NCBI GenBank assembly: GCA_015680685.1
Contig: MNCI01035648.1
Coordinates: 294,599-358,598, forward strand
Direction of reading: 5' to 3'
DNA length: 64,000 nucleotides
Source of the DNA: Gnetum montanum
Lineage: Eukaryota; Streptophyta; Gnetopsida; Gnetales; Gnetaceae
Shown here in pieces: positions 48,860 through 59,414 of the stretch. The notes under the pieces were generated by a model. It was not told the DNA's origin and did no database searches. It saw only the letters and a program-made list of their open reading frames with translations. The stretch's first letter is position 1, and every line of letters starts with the position of its first letter. The position numbers were made by a program, and so were the translations under genes.

Positions 48860-49930
48860 CTTCACCAAGTAAAGTGCTTCATGGATATTAATGGACACCT
48901 CTACAAGGTGTGCATTGATGGCCTAGTTCATTGGTATGTTCCTGATGCTGATCAACTACGCATTCTCCAGGATGCTCATGAGGGTCCTTATGGGAGCCAC
49001 TGTGTTGAGAGACTCATAGCCATTAAAATCATGATGGAAAGGTATTATTGGCCAAGAATCTTTAAGGATGCTTATCCATATGTTCACTCTTGTGAACAAT
49101 GCCAACGAGATGGTGGAATGACTACTCAAATGGAGGGACCTTAACAATGGATTTAACCACTGGAACCCTTCGACATCTAGGGCATTAATTTCATGGATCC
49201 CATCACGCCTATGTCAAATGGAAAGGCATACATCATAGTTGCTATTGACTATTGCAAAAAATGGATAGAAGCAGTAGTAAATCTTCTATTGCTTCTTGGT
49301 TTATACAAAAAAAATGTTGTAAATAGGTTTGGTGTGCCAGGTGCCTTAATTTTTGATAATGGAACTCACTTTACATGCACTACGTTTTGGAAGCTTATGC
49401 AATGCTTGTGGGTTGAACATAAATTTACAACACCCTACCACCCCCAAGCCAATGGTTAAGTTGAGGTTACAAATAGGGAAATCAAAAAGATATTAACGAG
49501 AACTATTAGCAACTATACGAAAAATTAGAGCATAAAACTCAATGATGCCCTTTGGTCCTACCACTCAACATGGAAACTTCCTATAGGCTATTCTCCCTAT
49601 GAGCTAGTATACGGAAAATTACCAACACTTCCTATTCGATCTGAGCTCCATACACTTTCAATAGCCTATGACATTGACCTTAACTTAATTTTAGCACAAA
49701 AAGAACGATTAATGAATCTCAACTTACTAGATGAAAATTAATTGGTGGCCTTCTCATCTAATGAGTTGCACAAGGCATTCAACAAAAAGTGTCATGACCT
49801 TGGAATTAGGAAAGTTAAACTTCAACCAAGAGATAAGGATCTTTACTAGAACCCTACATACATACCTCAATGAACTAAGTTCCAAATGCTGTGGGAAGGA
49901 CCTTACACATTTACAAAACTTTTTCTTTTG
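48860..49930 (+). pseudogene. E integrase relic
   Basis: The zinc-binding HHCC domain is visible as HEGPYGSHCVERL, then YVHSCEQCQRDG. In the catalytic core the first Asp is replaced: GINFMDPI where GIDFMGP is usual. The second Asp (FDNGTHF) and the Glu (VEVTNREIKKIL) are kept. The C-terminal part has HSTWKLPIGYSPYELVYGKL and a tail reaching FQMLWEGPYTFTK with a frameshift near 49,740. Dead through the Asp-to-Asn change and stops. Confidence 0.85.
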
Positions 49931-50099
49931 GGGCCATGATGATCTATAAACTTGAGAGCCCAGACAAGAAACAGCTGGTCAAACCTTTCCATGAACTTAA
50001 TCAATCCAGTACAACCAACACCTCATCAAATGAACAACCATGCTCAATCTTTCGAATCTCCTCCTCTCAACTTAGTTGTGGAAGAGATGGCCATCCATG

Positions 50100-51980
50100 T
50101 TAACCACATATGCGGCTCAATTTTTCATATTTTTGTCTTACATGTTTTTGTTTTACACTTTATTACTTTTACAACTTTTTACTTTACTTAACCACGTATG
50201 TTTTATTTTTCTTAAATATTTTACAATTTCTTGTATATTTTCCTTTATTTCAATATGACTTTCTTATTATGTTTTAATAATGTTGTGCCTTCTTGCCAAC
50301 TCGATACAATGTGATTTAATTAATGTGGCGATGTGCTATCTAGTTATTTGATTGTTGGTATCTAAATTCTAGCTTTGAATTTTGTTACTAATGATTAGGA
50401 TATGGTTTCTTTTTCATGCAACAGGCAGTGAATCCACAACATCCATCCTTTCACAAACTTTACGACTTTCCTTGTTCTAGAAATGTGCAATCCCTTTTTC
50501 ATTAATAAAACTTTAATGAACTTATGACCTTGGTAGTTTTTGGAATTAGAAAGGATTCAAGGATTTGAATAGGGTGTGACTTCAAGGGGATTCAATACTC
50601 TTTGTGCTTTTCTACTTACTTGGGTGCATGTGTGTTTTCATGGATTTCTTACTATTCCTATTGACCAATAATAGGAAGTTGAATAAGTCTTTGCATGGTG
50701 TGGTTTCCATTTCAAATAATAATAATAATAATAATGAGAATTCAAAGCACACTTCTTAGACAAAATAAACAAGATATAGGCACTAGTTATGGAACTAGAA
50801 AGACATGTTACCCATGCCTAAAAGCCCCCTCTAACTAAGGCCCTTCCTCACTTCCTACCTCTCTTTTCTTCTTTAATAAGGAATGGTGGTTGTTATGTGT
50901 GAGCACTCTTATGTCTCACAATGGTGGATTGGTCTTAGAATGATGATGTAATGTCACTAAATGTGGTTGGTTTTGGTCTAGACTAAGGATGGATTTTATG
51001 AGTTCATTTAACCATAAATTCACAAGGGACTTCATGTGACCTTAATCAGGAACTCCATTTCACTCTCTCTCTCTTCCACCTATGCTTTTCATGGCTCACC
51101 TCATTCCTAATGATTTCATGTTCTTGTTTGATGTCTTGCTTTGATGTGTTGAAATCTTTAGGTAGTTTCTTCTAAGTTTTTGTCTTTGACCTTCCATAAG
51201 CATTAATCATCAATGGGGCCCACAAACTCCTTGGTTTGAAGTTATGCAAGGGTAATGAAAGGCCTATGCCTACTTTGGGGAGGACCCACATGCATATCTT
51301 TTAGTTGGGTTAGTTAATTTATTTACCCTTAAACATTCTCACAATCAAACCCTTTTTCATGCCTCATCAATGACATCCAATTGTGCACATCTTCACAACA
51401 TTTTTCAGTCAATCCTCTTTTTATTGTTGTGAATTATTTAACCCTCTTCAAGTATTTCATTGTGTTTGATCTTTTTCAAATTTTATGGACTACTTATCCA
51501 TTTCACCTACTTTTCAACTTTCCCACTAACACTATTAATGAAATCAATATACCATAATCACAACCCAACCAAGTATAACCACTGATGAAACAAAGATCTT
51601 TAAAGTTATATGTTACACATTGCATACTAATATGCAATTATGTTGTGATTACAGTGGGAAGTGTGAATTGAAAGTAGGATTATCTTCACTAAGGAAGACG
51701 TAACAACACCATGTGACAAGGATCGTTCATGATCGTTAGATCTTCTCCTTTGTTGTTTAGCTACCAAGAGGAGTCAGATGTCAGTTTTTTCTAGGGTGTT
51801 CCATCTATTGTCATGAACACGAAATTTTGTAAAAGAGTATAGCTTTATACACTCAAGCACTTAGAGTCTGTCTATTCAATTTGAGTCAATCTATATGTTA
51901 GTTAATAATCCCATACCTACCCAATATTTTGTAAGGAACTTGTTCCTCCTCTTGTTCACTCAAGGACAAGATTTCATTTA
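50100..51980 (+). other. Post-pol conserved non-coding block of E
   Basis: Contains ACTAGAAAGACATGTTACCC (about 50,797) and GCCTACTTTGGGGAGGACCC (about 51,268), both shared with A and B. A short AAT run lies near 50,718. No ORF with homology is seen, and no aORF. Confidence 0.65.
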
Positions 51981-51992
51981 GTTGTGGGGGTA
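51981..51992 (+). other. E polypurine tract
   Basis: GTTGTGGGGGTA immediately before the LTR start TGATGAAG at 51,993. Confidence 0.8.
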
Positions 51993-52826
51993 TGATGAAG
52001 CATGTTTTTATGTGCTTTGATATTGGATACATGATATCAGATACCCGATATCAGATCCCAAGATGCGATGTCAAATATTTGATATGGCGGGGTATGCTAG
52101 CCTATAAATATAGCGCTTGGGCTTACAATTTTCATATAGTTTTTGTCATAGAGAAATGAAGTTCTTGTAGTTTAGCCATTCTAAAGTTAGAATATTTCTA
52201 ATTGCTAGTAGCAGGAGTCTGAGTGTGTACGAATCTTTGTTCAAGCAATGATGTACCTAAGCATAGCAGTGTGAAGGAAATAAAGACAATCCCTTTGATA
52301 ATCCTTGCAGCACTGAGAATAGATTAATGTTTCTTTTAATGCATTTAATATTCATGATTTTTATCTTAATGCATTTTAATTAAGCAATTAATTTTTAGTT
52401 GTTAATGAACACAAGAACAACCACTTCGAGCATACGTGTAGCACTTGGTAACCTAGAAACGCTTAACGTTTGGTAACCCAATGCCACTATATGCATTCAG
52501 GATGTGTCTGGAGAGTGGGAATGGGTATTTGTGTTAGGCTACATAAGTAGTAAATTAATTAGATATTAAATTCCTTTACCTTTCATTCTTGTTTTAGGCA
52601 TTTAAACTTATAAAATATAAAATGATAAAAATCATGTACCTCAGTTGCACTTAACCATATACTTGTACCTTAAAAGTGGAACTGAGAAAAAAATGATCAT
52701 CTTGATTTGATTTCACTTCCTTGAGCCAGTGTACTTAGCAAATTAAGTTCTACAAAATTTGACCGAATTGCACATGAACACTTGTGATTTGTATGGTTGG
52801 GCATAGGGGTACCTCACCACTTATCA
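51993..52826 (+). repeat. E 3' LTR (834 bp)
   Basis: Starts TGATGAAG, ends ACTTATCA. GATATC at 52,033 and 52,047, GATGTC near 52,067, GATATG at 52,081, then CCTATAAATATAG (TATA at 52,103-52,110). Confidence 0.9.
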
Positions 52827-53900
52827 ATTATCAAGTGCTCAAGTTCTTGAAGAATAAGCAAGAATTCAAAAGTCAAATCCACCTAAAATAACATCAAGTT
52901 CTAGTTATAATTCGATTTCCAAAAAGATGATTGATTATGAACATGAGTTTAGTAAAATTTGCACATAGAGAAAGATATACAGAATTCTGATAATCAAGCT
53001 TATGAAGTAGTGAATCTTAGATCTACCAAGATACCAAAAGTGTTAAATGTCACGAAGGAAAGATAATTCAGTTTTCAGGAAAAAAATTTTATTATTGTTA
53101 AAAATAATTTAGAAAATTTTGCTTGGTCTTATGATGATCTTAAAGCTTTTAGACCTGATATGATGACACATAAAATTCCTTTGTTAGATGGTTGTAAGAT
53201 AGTTAAACAAAAGCAAAGGAAATTCAATCCATCATTTGAACCAGCTATGGAAACCAAAATTAAAAAGCTATTGCAAGCTCCAATCATATATCTAGTTTGG
53301 TATTCGACATGACTTGCTAATCTTGCTTTAGTAATGAAAAAGAGTGATGATATTAAGCTTTGTGTGGATTTTAGAAATTTGAATGAAGCCTTTGAAAAAG
53401 ATAAGTACCCACTTTCTAAAATTGCTGAAATCTTGATCAAAGTATTAAGATGTCAAGTGTACTCCTTCTTAGATGGATTTTCAAGTTATAATCAGATTAT
53501 GGTGGATGAGTGATAGATATAAAACAACATTTATCACAAAATGAGGGATGTTTTCTTACAAAAGAATGCCATTTTGATTATCAAATGCTAGAGCTACTTT
53601 TCAAAGAGCAATGGACTTAGCTGTTAAAGATTTGATAGGCAAGTTTGTTGTGGTTTATTTAGATGATATTACTGTCTATTCGAAAAGGAAGGAAGATCAT
53701 ATCAATCATCTTCAACAAGTTTTTTACACATGTCGTGAGTATGGTATTTCATTAAATCCTAAGAAATGTATCTTTTGGGTTAAATCTAGAAGTTTGCTAG
53801 ATCACATAATCTATCAAGAAGGAATCACTATAGATGACACATGAATTAAAGTAGTACAAAATATTGAACATTTAACAAACAAATAGTTTATTAGATCTTT
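52827..53900 (+). pseudogene. D reverse transcriptase relic
   Basis: KQKQRKFNPSFEPAMETKIK, then KKLLQAPII, KLCVDFRNLNEAFEKDKYPL and SFLDGFSSYNQIMVDE give the fingers and palm with the first Asp. The catalytic YLDD is intact at 53,656-53,667 (VVVYLDDITVYSK). NPKKCIFWVKSRSLLDHIIY is the usual thumb approach. Frameshifts lie near 53,515 and 53,590. Despite the intact YLDD it is dead. Confidence 0.85.
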
Positions 53901-54428
53901 CTTTGGAAAGATAAATTTCATTAAGAAGTTTATCCTAGGATTCACCAAAATTTCTAAATCTTTGATGCATATGCTTAAGAAAGATATCATAGTAAGGAAA
54001 ACACTAGAATCAAAGTTATCTTTAGTAGAGATCTTTCTTAAGCATATGCATCAAACCAAAATTGAAGGAAGATCTAACCAAAATTGAAGGAAGATTTCTA
54101 GTTATATGCTTTTGCCTCAAAGGATTCAATTACTGCTATTTTAACTCAAAAATATGAAGGTCAAGATGAACCAATTGGATTTTTTGGGTATTAGCTAAAA
54201 GGTTTTGAATTAAATTATTTAGATTTAGAGAAACAAACATTCATAGTCATTAAAGCACTTGATCATTTCAAATATTACTTGGAAAGCTCATTGGTTCATA
54301 TTATGCTAATAGAGCTTGTGGTCAAACAATTATTTGCTCAAAATGAAATTGGATTGAAAAGAGGGAAGTAGCTTATAAAGCTTCAAGGTTTCCTATTTTC
54401 ATCGAAAATCTACAAAACTATTAAAGTA
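53900..54428 (+). pseudogene. D RT-linked RNase H relic with local rearrangement
   Basis: FAKIS-type lead (FILGFTKISKSLMHMLKK), then after a rearranged stretch ASKDSITAILTQKYEGQDEP and LDLEKQTFIVIKALDHFKYY, which is the Ty3-type RNase H. The usual catalytic Asp in D-AS-x-x is lost in the rearranged part. GLAKLMARENE then leads straight to integrase, so no second RNase H lies here. Confidence 0.7.
53961..54055. repeat. Perfect 25-bp inverted repeat in D
   Basis: Arm 1 is 53,961-53,985, arm 2 is 54,031-54,055 (begins ATCTTTCTTAAGCATATGCA), with a 45-base spacer. Two identical 20-mers (AACCAAAATTGAAGGAAGAT) follow at 54,054-54,073 and 54,076-54,095. Confidence 0.92.
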
Positions 54429-55660
54429 ATGGGATTAGCCAAGTTAATGGCTAGAGAAAATGAGATATGCGTGCTAAGAACTCATGAAAGAAATTGGTAT
54501 GATGAAATTCTAGAATTTTTAAACACAAGAAAGGTTCTAAATAATTTAACTACAAATCTGAGAAGAGCTTTTTCCAAGAAGAAAAATAAATTTGTGTTTA
54601 AAGATGTAATTTTATATAGGAAGGACTTTAAAGGGGTTTTGTTGGAATGTGTTCATAATGATCAAGTCAATCGTATTTTAGAACAATTCCATGAGCATGC
54701 TAATTTATTTTATGAGTCTCCTAAGTCCACTATGCAACATATAATCCATTATGACTTTTATTGGCTGAACATGTACCAAGATATTAGCTTGAAAATTCAA
54801 AAATATTATAAATGTTAGATTCATGGGCCAAAAATCAAAAAGGCTAGAGCTCCCTTAAAATCAGTAATTGTGGATAAACCATTTCAACAATGGGGCTAAG
54901 CTTATACTCACTACCACCTATTATTTGACTAAATGGTCTAAAGCAAAAGCTCTAAGAAACTATTCAGCATCAGATGTGATTAAGTTCCTAGAAGATCAAA
55001 TTCTAAGTTGCTTTGGTATGCCTGAAGTGTTGGTATCCAATAACGAACCTACATTTTAATCTAAATAATTTATAGCATGAACATTGGAGAAATCCAATTT
55101 TTTATTTTATTCTTCTAATTATTGTCTTCAAGGGAATGGCTTAGCTAAATTTACAAGTAAAAATCTTATTTCCTACATCAAAAAATCAATGGAGGAAAAT
55201 CCAAGAAATTGGATCAATTATGTGCAATTCGTGTTATGGACTGAGCATATTAGGTTTAAAAAGGTTATTGGGACATCAACTTATAATTTGGTTTATGGTT
55301 TGCCTACAAGAGTTATGAACAAAATTTTAAGCTCAACCTTTGATTTTGTACAAAGGTATAGTGAAAAAACATATAAAGATAGAAATTTCATGACCTTGAT
55401 TATTAGAAGAAAAGCCAAAATTGATAGAGCTAAGGATAATCTATTAGAAAATGCTTCTCTAGTTGAAATATGGTTCGATAAAAAGGCCATGAAAAGAACT
55501 TTTAAATCTAGTGATCTGATGTTATTGTGGAACATGAAGAAACTTAATGAATTTTTGGCTAGATGGTTGGGTCCATTTCAGATCAAGAAACAATTATCAA
55601 ATGACACATAAAAGTTATAAGTGGATTGGAATTACAACTTTTGTATAATGTTTTTCACAT
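54429..55660 (+). pseudogene. D integrase relic
   Basis: FHEHANLFYESPKSTM and FYWLNMYQDISLKIQKYYKC are the HHCC domain with the final Cys pair reduced. In the core all three acidic residues are lost: the first block reads ILTTTYYLTKWSKAKAL (D to Y), the second LVSNNEPTF (D to N), the third GNGLAKFTSKNLISY (E to K). GTSTYNLVYGLPTRV and ARWLGPFQIKK are the C-terminal part. The 175-codon frame at 55,084-55,611 is the longest open stretch in D. Confidence 0.8.
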
Positions 55661-55689
55661 AAAACATTACTTTGGGCAACCGCCCACAA

Positions 55690-55975
55690 CTTTATATATA
55701 AAATATATACATGTATATAACAATATAATATAATAAAATGATAATGACAATAATAATGTTATGTATACATGGTAGTTAGAGACAAAAATATATATATATA
55801 AGATTTAAGACATATATATATACTTAGTAATAAGGTATATAATAAATAATAGTTATATACATACTTATATAAGAATGATGTTTAATTGTAATATGTGTGT
55901 ATATCATATGCATATATTAAGACATGTATATGTGTGTGTGTGTGTGTGTGTATGATATAATAAGATATATATAAT
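55690..55975. repeat. AT-rich microsatellite with a TG run
   Basis: (AT)n words from 55,697, then a TG run of about ten repeats near 55,930-55,952 with short ATA flanks. Simple sequence. Confidence 0.85.
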
Positions 55976-56908
55976 TAAGAGTGTTAATTTAAATATTGAA
56001 TTTGGAGTGTTAGTTTAAATATTGAATAAGTTTTGGTTGAGTGGGAAAGTTTGTTATTGGAATGAGTAGGAATTTCAAACTTAGCTTACACTACACAAAG
56101 GATTGTGATTTGCTTGAAAATGCAACATCTTCCTATCTAGCACTTGAGCAAGAAAAACAAGTGAAGTGTTTTAGTTTGAGGTAGTATAAGTGAGCTTTAG
56201 AAAGATGCTAGCAAGAAGATCATTTATTCCATATGTTACTGGCTGTTGCCTAGAGCATCTCATGAGAGCCTTTTGCAAGGTAACTACTTGTGGCGCACCC
56301 ACCGAAAGTCCTTTCTTACTTTGGATTTCAAATGAGTTTAGTTGTCTCACTGGTGGATGCTCTATCCATTTGAATGTTTGGAATAATTTTCACCAATGCA
56401 GCACTAAATCTGAACACCAAGGAGAGTCCAATCAGGATGATTCTTGGGGAGAAGCTTTCGTGTCTCAAAATATGGACTAGTCAGGAGGAGCATCATAAAT
56501 CAATAGCCAAAGAGTCGAATGAAAAAGAGATGGAAACAATGGTGAAGCAGATGAAGTTGAAGCTCCAACAAGGCAAAGATAAGAAAGAAGAGCATTCATC
56601 ACCATAGAAATCAAATATAAAAGAAATAACAACATGAGGATCCCTAAAAGGGTTACCTTAATTATTCTTATCTCTCCAATGAAATAGTTTGTATAAGACT
56701 ATGTTTGTAAAATTTCTTAGTTTTATAGGGATGAGGTTTTTATATCTTCAAACCTTAAGTTTGGTGAAAATTTTTCTCAAAAAAATATTTGTGGTTTTTG
56801 TAAAAATGTTCAATAAATTCTTGTTTTGGTGATGATTTAGTTAGTATGCATTGATGAACGATCTTAAACATCTTAAGTCTTTGAGGAATTTAAGAAGGGG
56901 GAAAGAAA
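55976..56908 (+). other. Element interior with polypurine tract, possible gypsy integrase tail
   Basis: 55,979-56,030 holds a 26-28-bp direct duplication (AGTGTTAATTTAAATATTGA). The 77-codon frame 56,374-56,607 has NLNTKESPIRMILGEKL, which resembles the K-x-SP-F-x-M-x-x-G motif of gypsy integrase tails, then KEMETMVKQMKLKLQQGK, a helix. Weak evidence. TTAAGAAGGGGGAAAGAAA at 56,890-56,908 is a convincing polypurine tract for the LTR that follows. Confidence 0.45.
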
Positions 56909-57292
56909 TGTTGGCACATTTTTTTTTCCATTTGATGGAGTAGGCATAAAAGGGGATTTTGTTTATTGTACAGCCTACAACAACTGTTAATAATAATAAG
57001 AATAAAAATAATGATGTTTTTTTTTCAATAAGAGATATTTAGGAGATTTTGAGCTCCATTCTTGATAGCTATGAGAGTCTAGAATGGAGGCTATCAAAGA
57101 AATCAAGTGCATTACCAAAAAGCTCTACTATAACCAAGGTGTTTTTGTCTCTTATTTCCATAAGTTGATCATGCAAGGTTGATGTTTAGGAGCTTCTTTG
57201 CTTGTTTTCTCAATCTTTTGAACGCAAAAAATGGAAGAAATAAAGCATGTATTGTCTCAAGGTTGCTAGTTCTAGGGGTTTCCACCGTAACA
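56909..57292 (+). repeat. Copia-like LTR C, right copy (384 bp)
   Basis: Starts TGTTGGCACA after the polypurine tract and ends CCACCGTAACA, typical for Ty1/copia LTRs in length and ends. The left copy at 36,690-37,058 matches most of it. No flanking duplication with the left copy was seen. Confidence 0.75.
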
Positions 57293-59000
57293 TGTAGGCA
57301 CCTATTGAATTTTTTACTTTCTTATTACTTTTTCCTACTTTCTCAATATATTTTCCTATTCTTTTATATTTTTCAATTTCTTAATAATTTCTTAATTATT
57401 TCATATTTTCAAATTCTTTGATAATTTTTCATTCTTATTGTCCTTTCAATCCTTTATGCCTTTTATAATATTTTGTAATTTTCCATCATTTTGCTTGTAC
57501 ATATTTTTGTCAATTTTCAATAAAATACACTAAATAAAGCATGACATAGTCCCAATAAGGTGAAGATTTCTCTATATTATCAAATCATAAGGGACTAATT
57601 ACCTATATAGTGAGACCATAATATCCATCCACCCATTCCTATAATAAGAGGTTCTTAACATGGTCATAATGATATTCTTCTCATAATAAAACTAAGAATA
57701 AACCTATGATTATTATGCTTGGATAGAAGAGTGAAGAACCAAGTGGGAACAACAAGGGTGTGACATTAAAGGAACTTGTGGATTCTCTTGGATTATTACT
57801 ATAAGTTCTATCTTGTTGCTAAGGATGTATTATATCCTTGTAGATCTAACACAAAATGGGAGTAAGAGTACAATAAGTGTTGTCTTACCATGTCACTAGA
57901 AAGACATGCTACCCATCCCTGAAGGTAGTCCTTTGATAAGGTCAACACAATTAAAAAATAAAATCCATGCATAAAATAAATTTTTGGGGGTTCCACTAGA
58001 AATACATGTTACCCATGCTTGAAGGTAGGTGGCTTCTTAGGAATCTCAAAAACAAAAGAAGAAAAAAGAGCAATTAATAAACTTCTTCCTTGAACAACAT
58101 GCCAAGTGGTAATACTCCTTGTAACAGTGGTAGTCTTATGGTTGTGAATCCCAGAGATAAAATAATGTGATGTTATTGGAAAGTGGTTTGGACTTGGTTT
58201 GAATCTTGGAAAGAAGGGCTAATGATTACTTTAACCATAGATTACACACAAGAATTCATTATGCCTATGGTAAGATACCTTGCATTCCAATTTCAATAAT
58301 CCCTTCTACAGTCCATCTCATCTCATTGTATATGTAATTATAACTTTGTGGTTTCATATAATATAGTGATATTTTCCCAATCTAGCGATACTAACATGTG
58401 TGTTTTTTAGGACAAATATGTCCTACATTCAACTCCTTGAGTGCCTAAGGACACTTTTAGATGTGGTTATACAGGGGCACTAAGGGATAGAGCCTACTTT
58501 GGGGAGGATACACTTGTATAACTCTTGTATTTCATACTTGACAAGCAATTCCACATCATCTTGTGCCTTCTAAAATCATCAAGATCTAATAAATACTTCT
58601 CATATATTCTAGTATTCTATCTATACATCTGAAATTCTAAACCCATCTCCTATCCATTCAGTAAACTTTCATAGCTCGAGATTCCTTCCTTATGAACTTT
58701 GAATGCCAAATTCTTGAAAATTGTGCATCATTAATGATCCAAGACCTTTTGGACAAGCTTTACATCCTCCAAACATTCCAACTGACTCATTTTTTCCAAG
58801 AAAATTCAACAAAAATTTGAAATTTTTTCATGGTGATGTTTAACCCCTATGATGTTGTATCTATGATGTCATACATATAAAAATAGTATATATGTGCATG
58901 GGACTTAGTGAAAATTTTCATTTCTTTCATTTCTAGCAAGAGAATTTTTTGTAGTTTTTTCTCAAAGCTCTTGCACACTAACTTCTCAAGGCCATAATTT
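57293..59000 (+). other. Post-pol conserved non-coding block of A
   Basis: CACTAGAAAGACATGCTACC (57,894) and CACTAGAAATACATGTTACC (57,993) are two copies of the box seen once in B and E. GCCTACTTTGGGGAGGATAC is near 58,490. Between them GTTTGGACTTGGTTTGAATC, then CAAGAATTCATTATGCC, is shared with B. No ORF with known motifs. Confidence 0.65.
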
Positions 59001-59080
59001 TGGCCTCATAGCTCTAATTTTTGAAATTATTAAACCCTATTGAATCTGAAGCACTCAACTTAGTTGTCGGGGGATACACT
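58855..59080 (+). promoter_or_regulatory. Internal TATA/GATGTC site and G-tract upstream of the A aORF
   Basis: GTATCTATGATGTCATACAT is followed by ATATAAAAATAG (about 58,874-58,886). Some 180 bases on, AACTTAGTTGTCGGGGGATA (59,056-59,075) resembles the 3' polypurine tract of E (TTAGTTGTGGGGGTA). Order and spacing agree with B (31,245-31,015). Confidence 0.45.
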
Positions 59081-59341
59081 ATGTTGACATCAAGAAATTT
59101 GAGCCAAAATTATTCTAACACCCAGAAGATAGTATAAAGGAAATAATAAAGATATCATCGTGAAATGATCAAACTTAGGCCAAATAACTTAATGAATTCT
59201 TTTAATGGGCCATTCTAACCATGTTGAGGCACCATATGTAAAGAAATAATAACTATGGAAGGTCATAGTGATTAGGGGTTTCATTTTTAAAATTTTTCTA
59301 ACTCTTCAATAGAATAAGATAAGGACTTGATCTAATTAAGG

Positions 59342-59414
59342 GTATGAGGAAGATAAAGAACTATTAAGAACTAATTTAAACACTTTAATAATTTTAAACC
59401 TTTATTAATTGTAG
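59342..59414 (+). other. Candidate 73-nt leader intron directly before the A aORF
   Basis: Donor AAGG|GTATGA at 59,342, branch-like GAACTAAT about 40 nt before the end, acceptor AATTGTAG at 59,407-59,414, then ATG. It aligns with the B intron (30,805-30,739). Confidence 0.55.

Larger units (their letters stand above)
43058..52826 (+). mobile_element. Element E: Athila/Tat-like gypsy retrotransposon inserted in D
   Basis: Left LTR (truncated), primer site, gag, protease, RT, RNase H, integrase, post-pol block, polypurine tract and right LTR follow in canonical order. The D coding frame resumes at 52,827. Left and right LTRs differ at roughly 10-15% by eye. No accessory ORF of the A/B kind is present. 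A target duplication cannot be checked because the left edge is replaced by the N-bracketed inverted piece. Confidence 0.85.
40485..55620 (+). mobile_element. Element D: Tat-type gypsy retrotransposon relic, interrupted by E
   Basis: The coding order on the plus strand is gag, protease, extra (archaeal-type) RNase H, [E insertion], reverse transcriptase, RNase H and integrase. The frame across the E insertion resumes without large loss: the left side ends in a PSI motif that normally precedes RT, and the right side starts NYQVLKFLKNKQEF. Dual RNase H is a mark of the Tat lineage. LTRs were not located. Confidence 0.7.

Noticed and set aside
55921-55955. TG run as a Z-DNA or regulatory element
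   Set aside because: It lies in a longer AT/TG microsatellite inside a dead transposon; nothing else supports a function.
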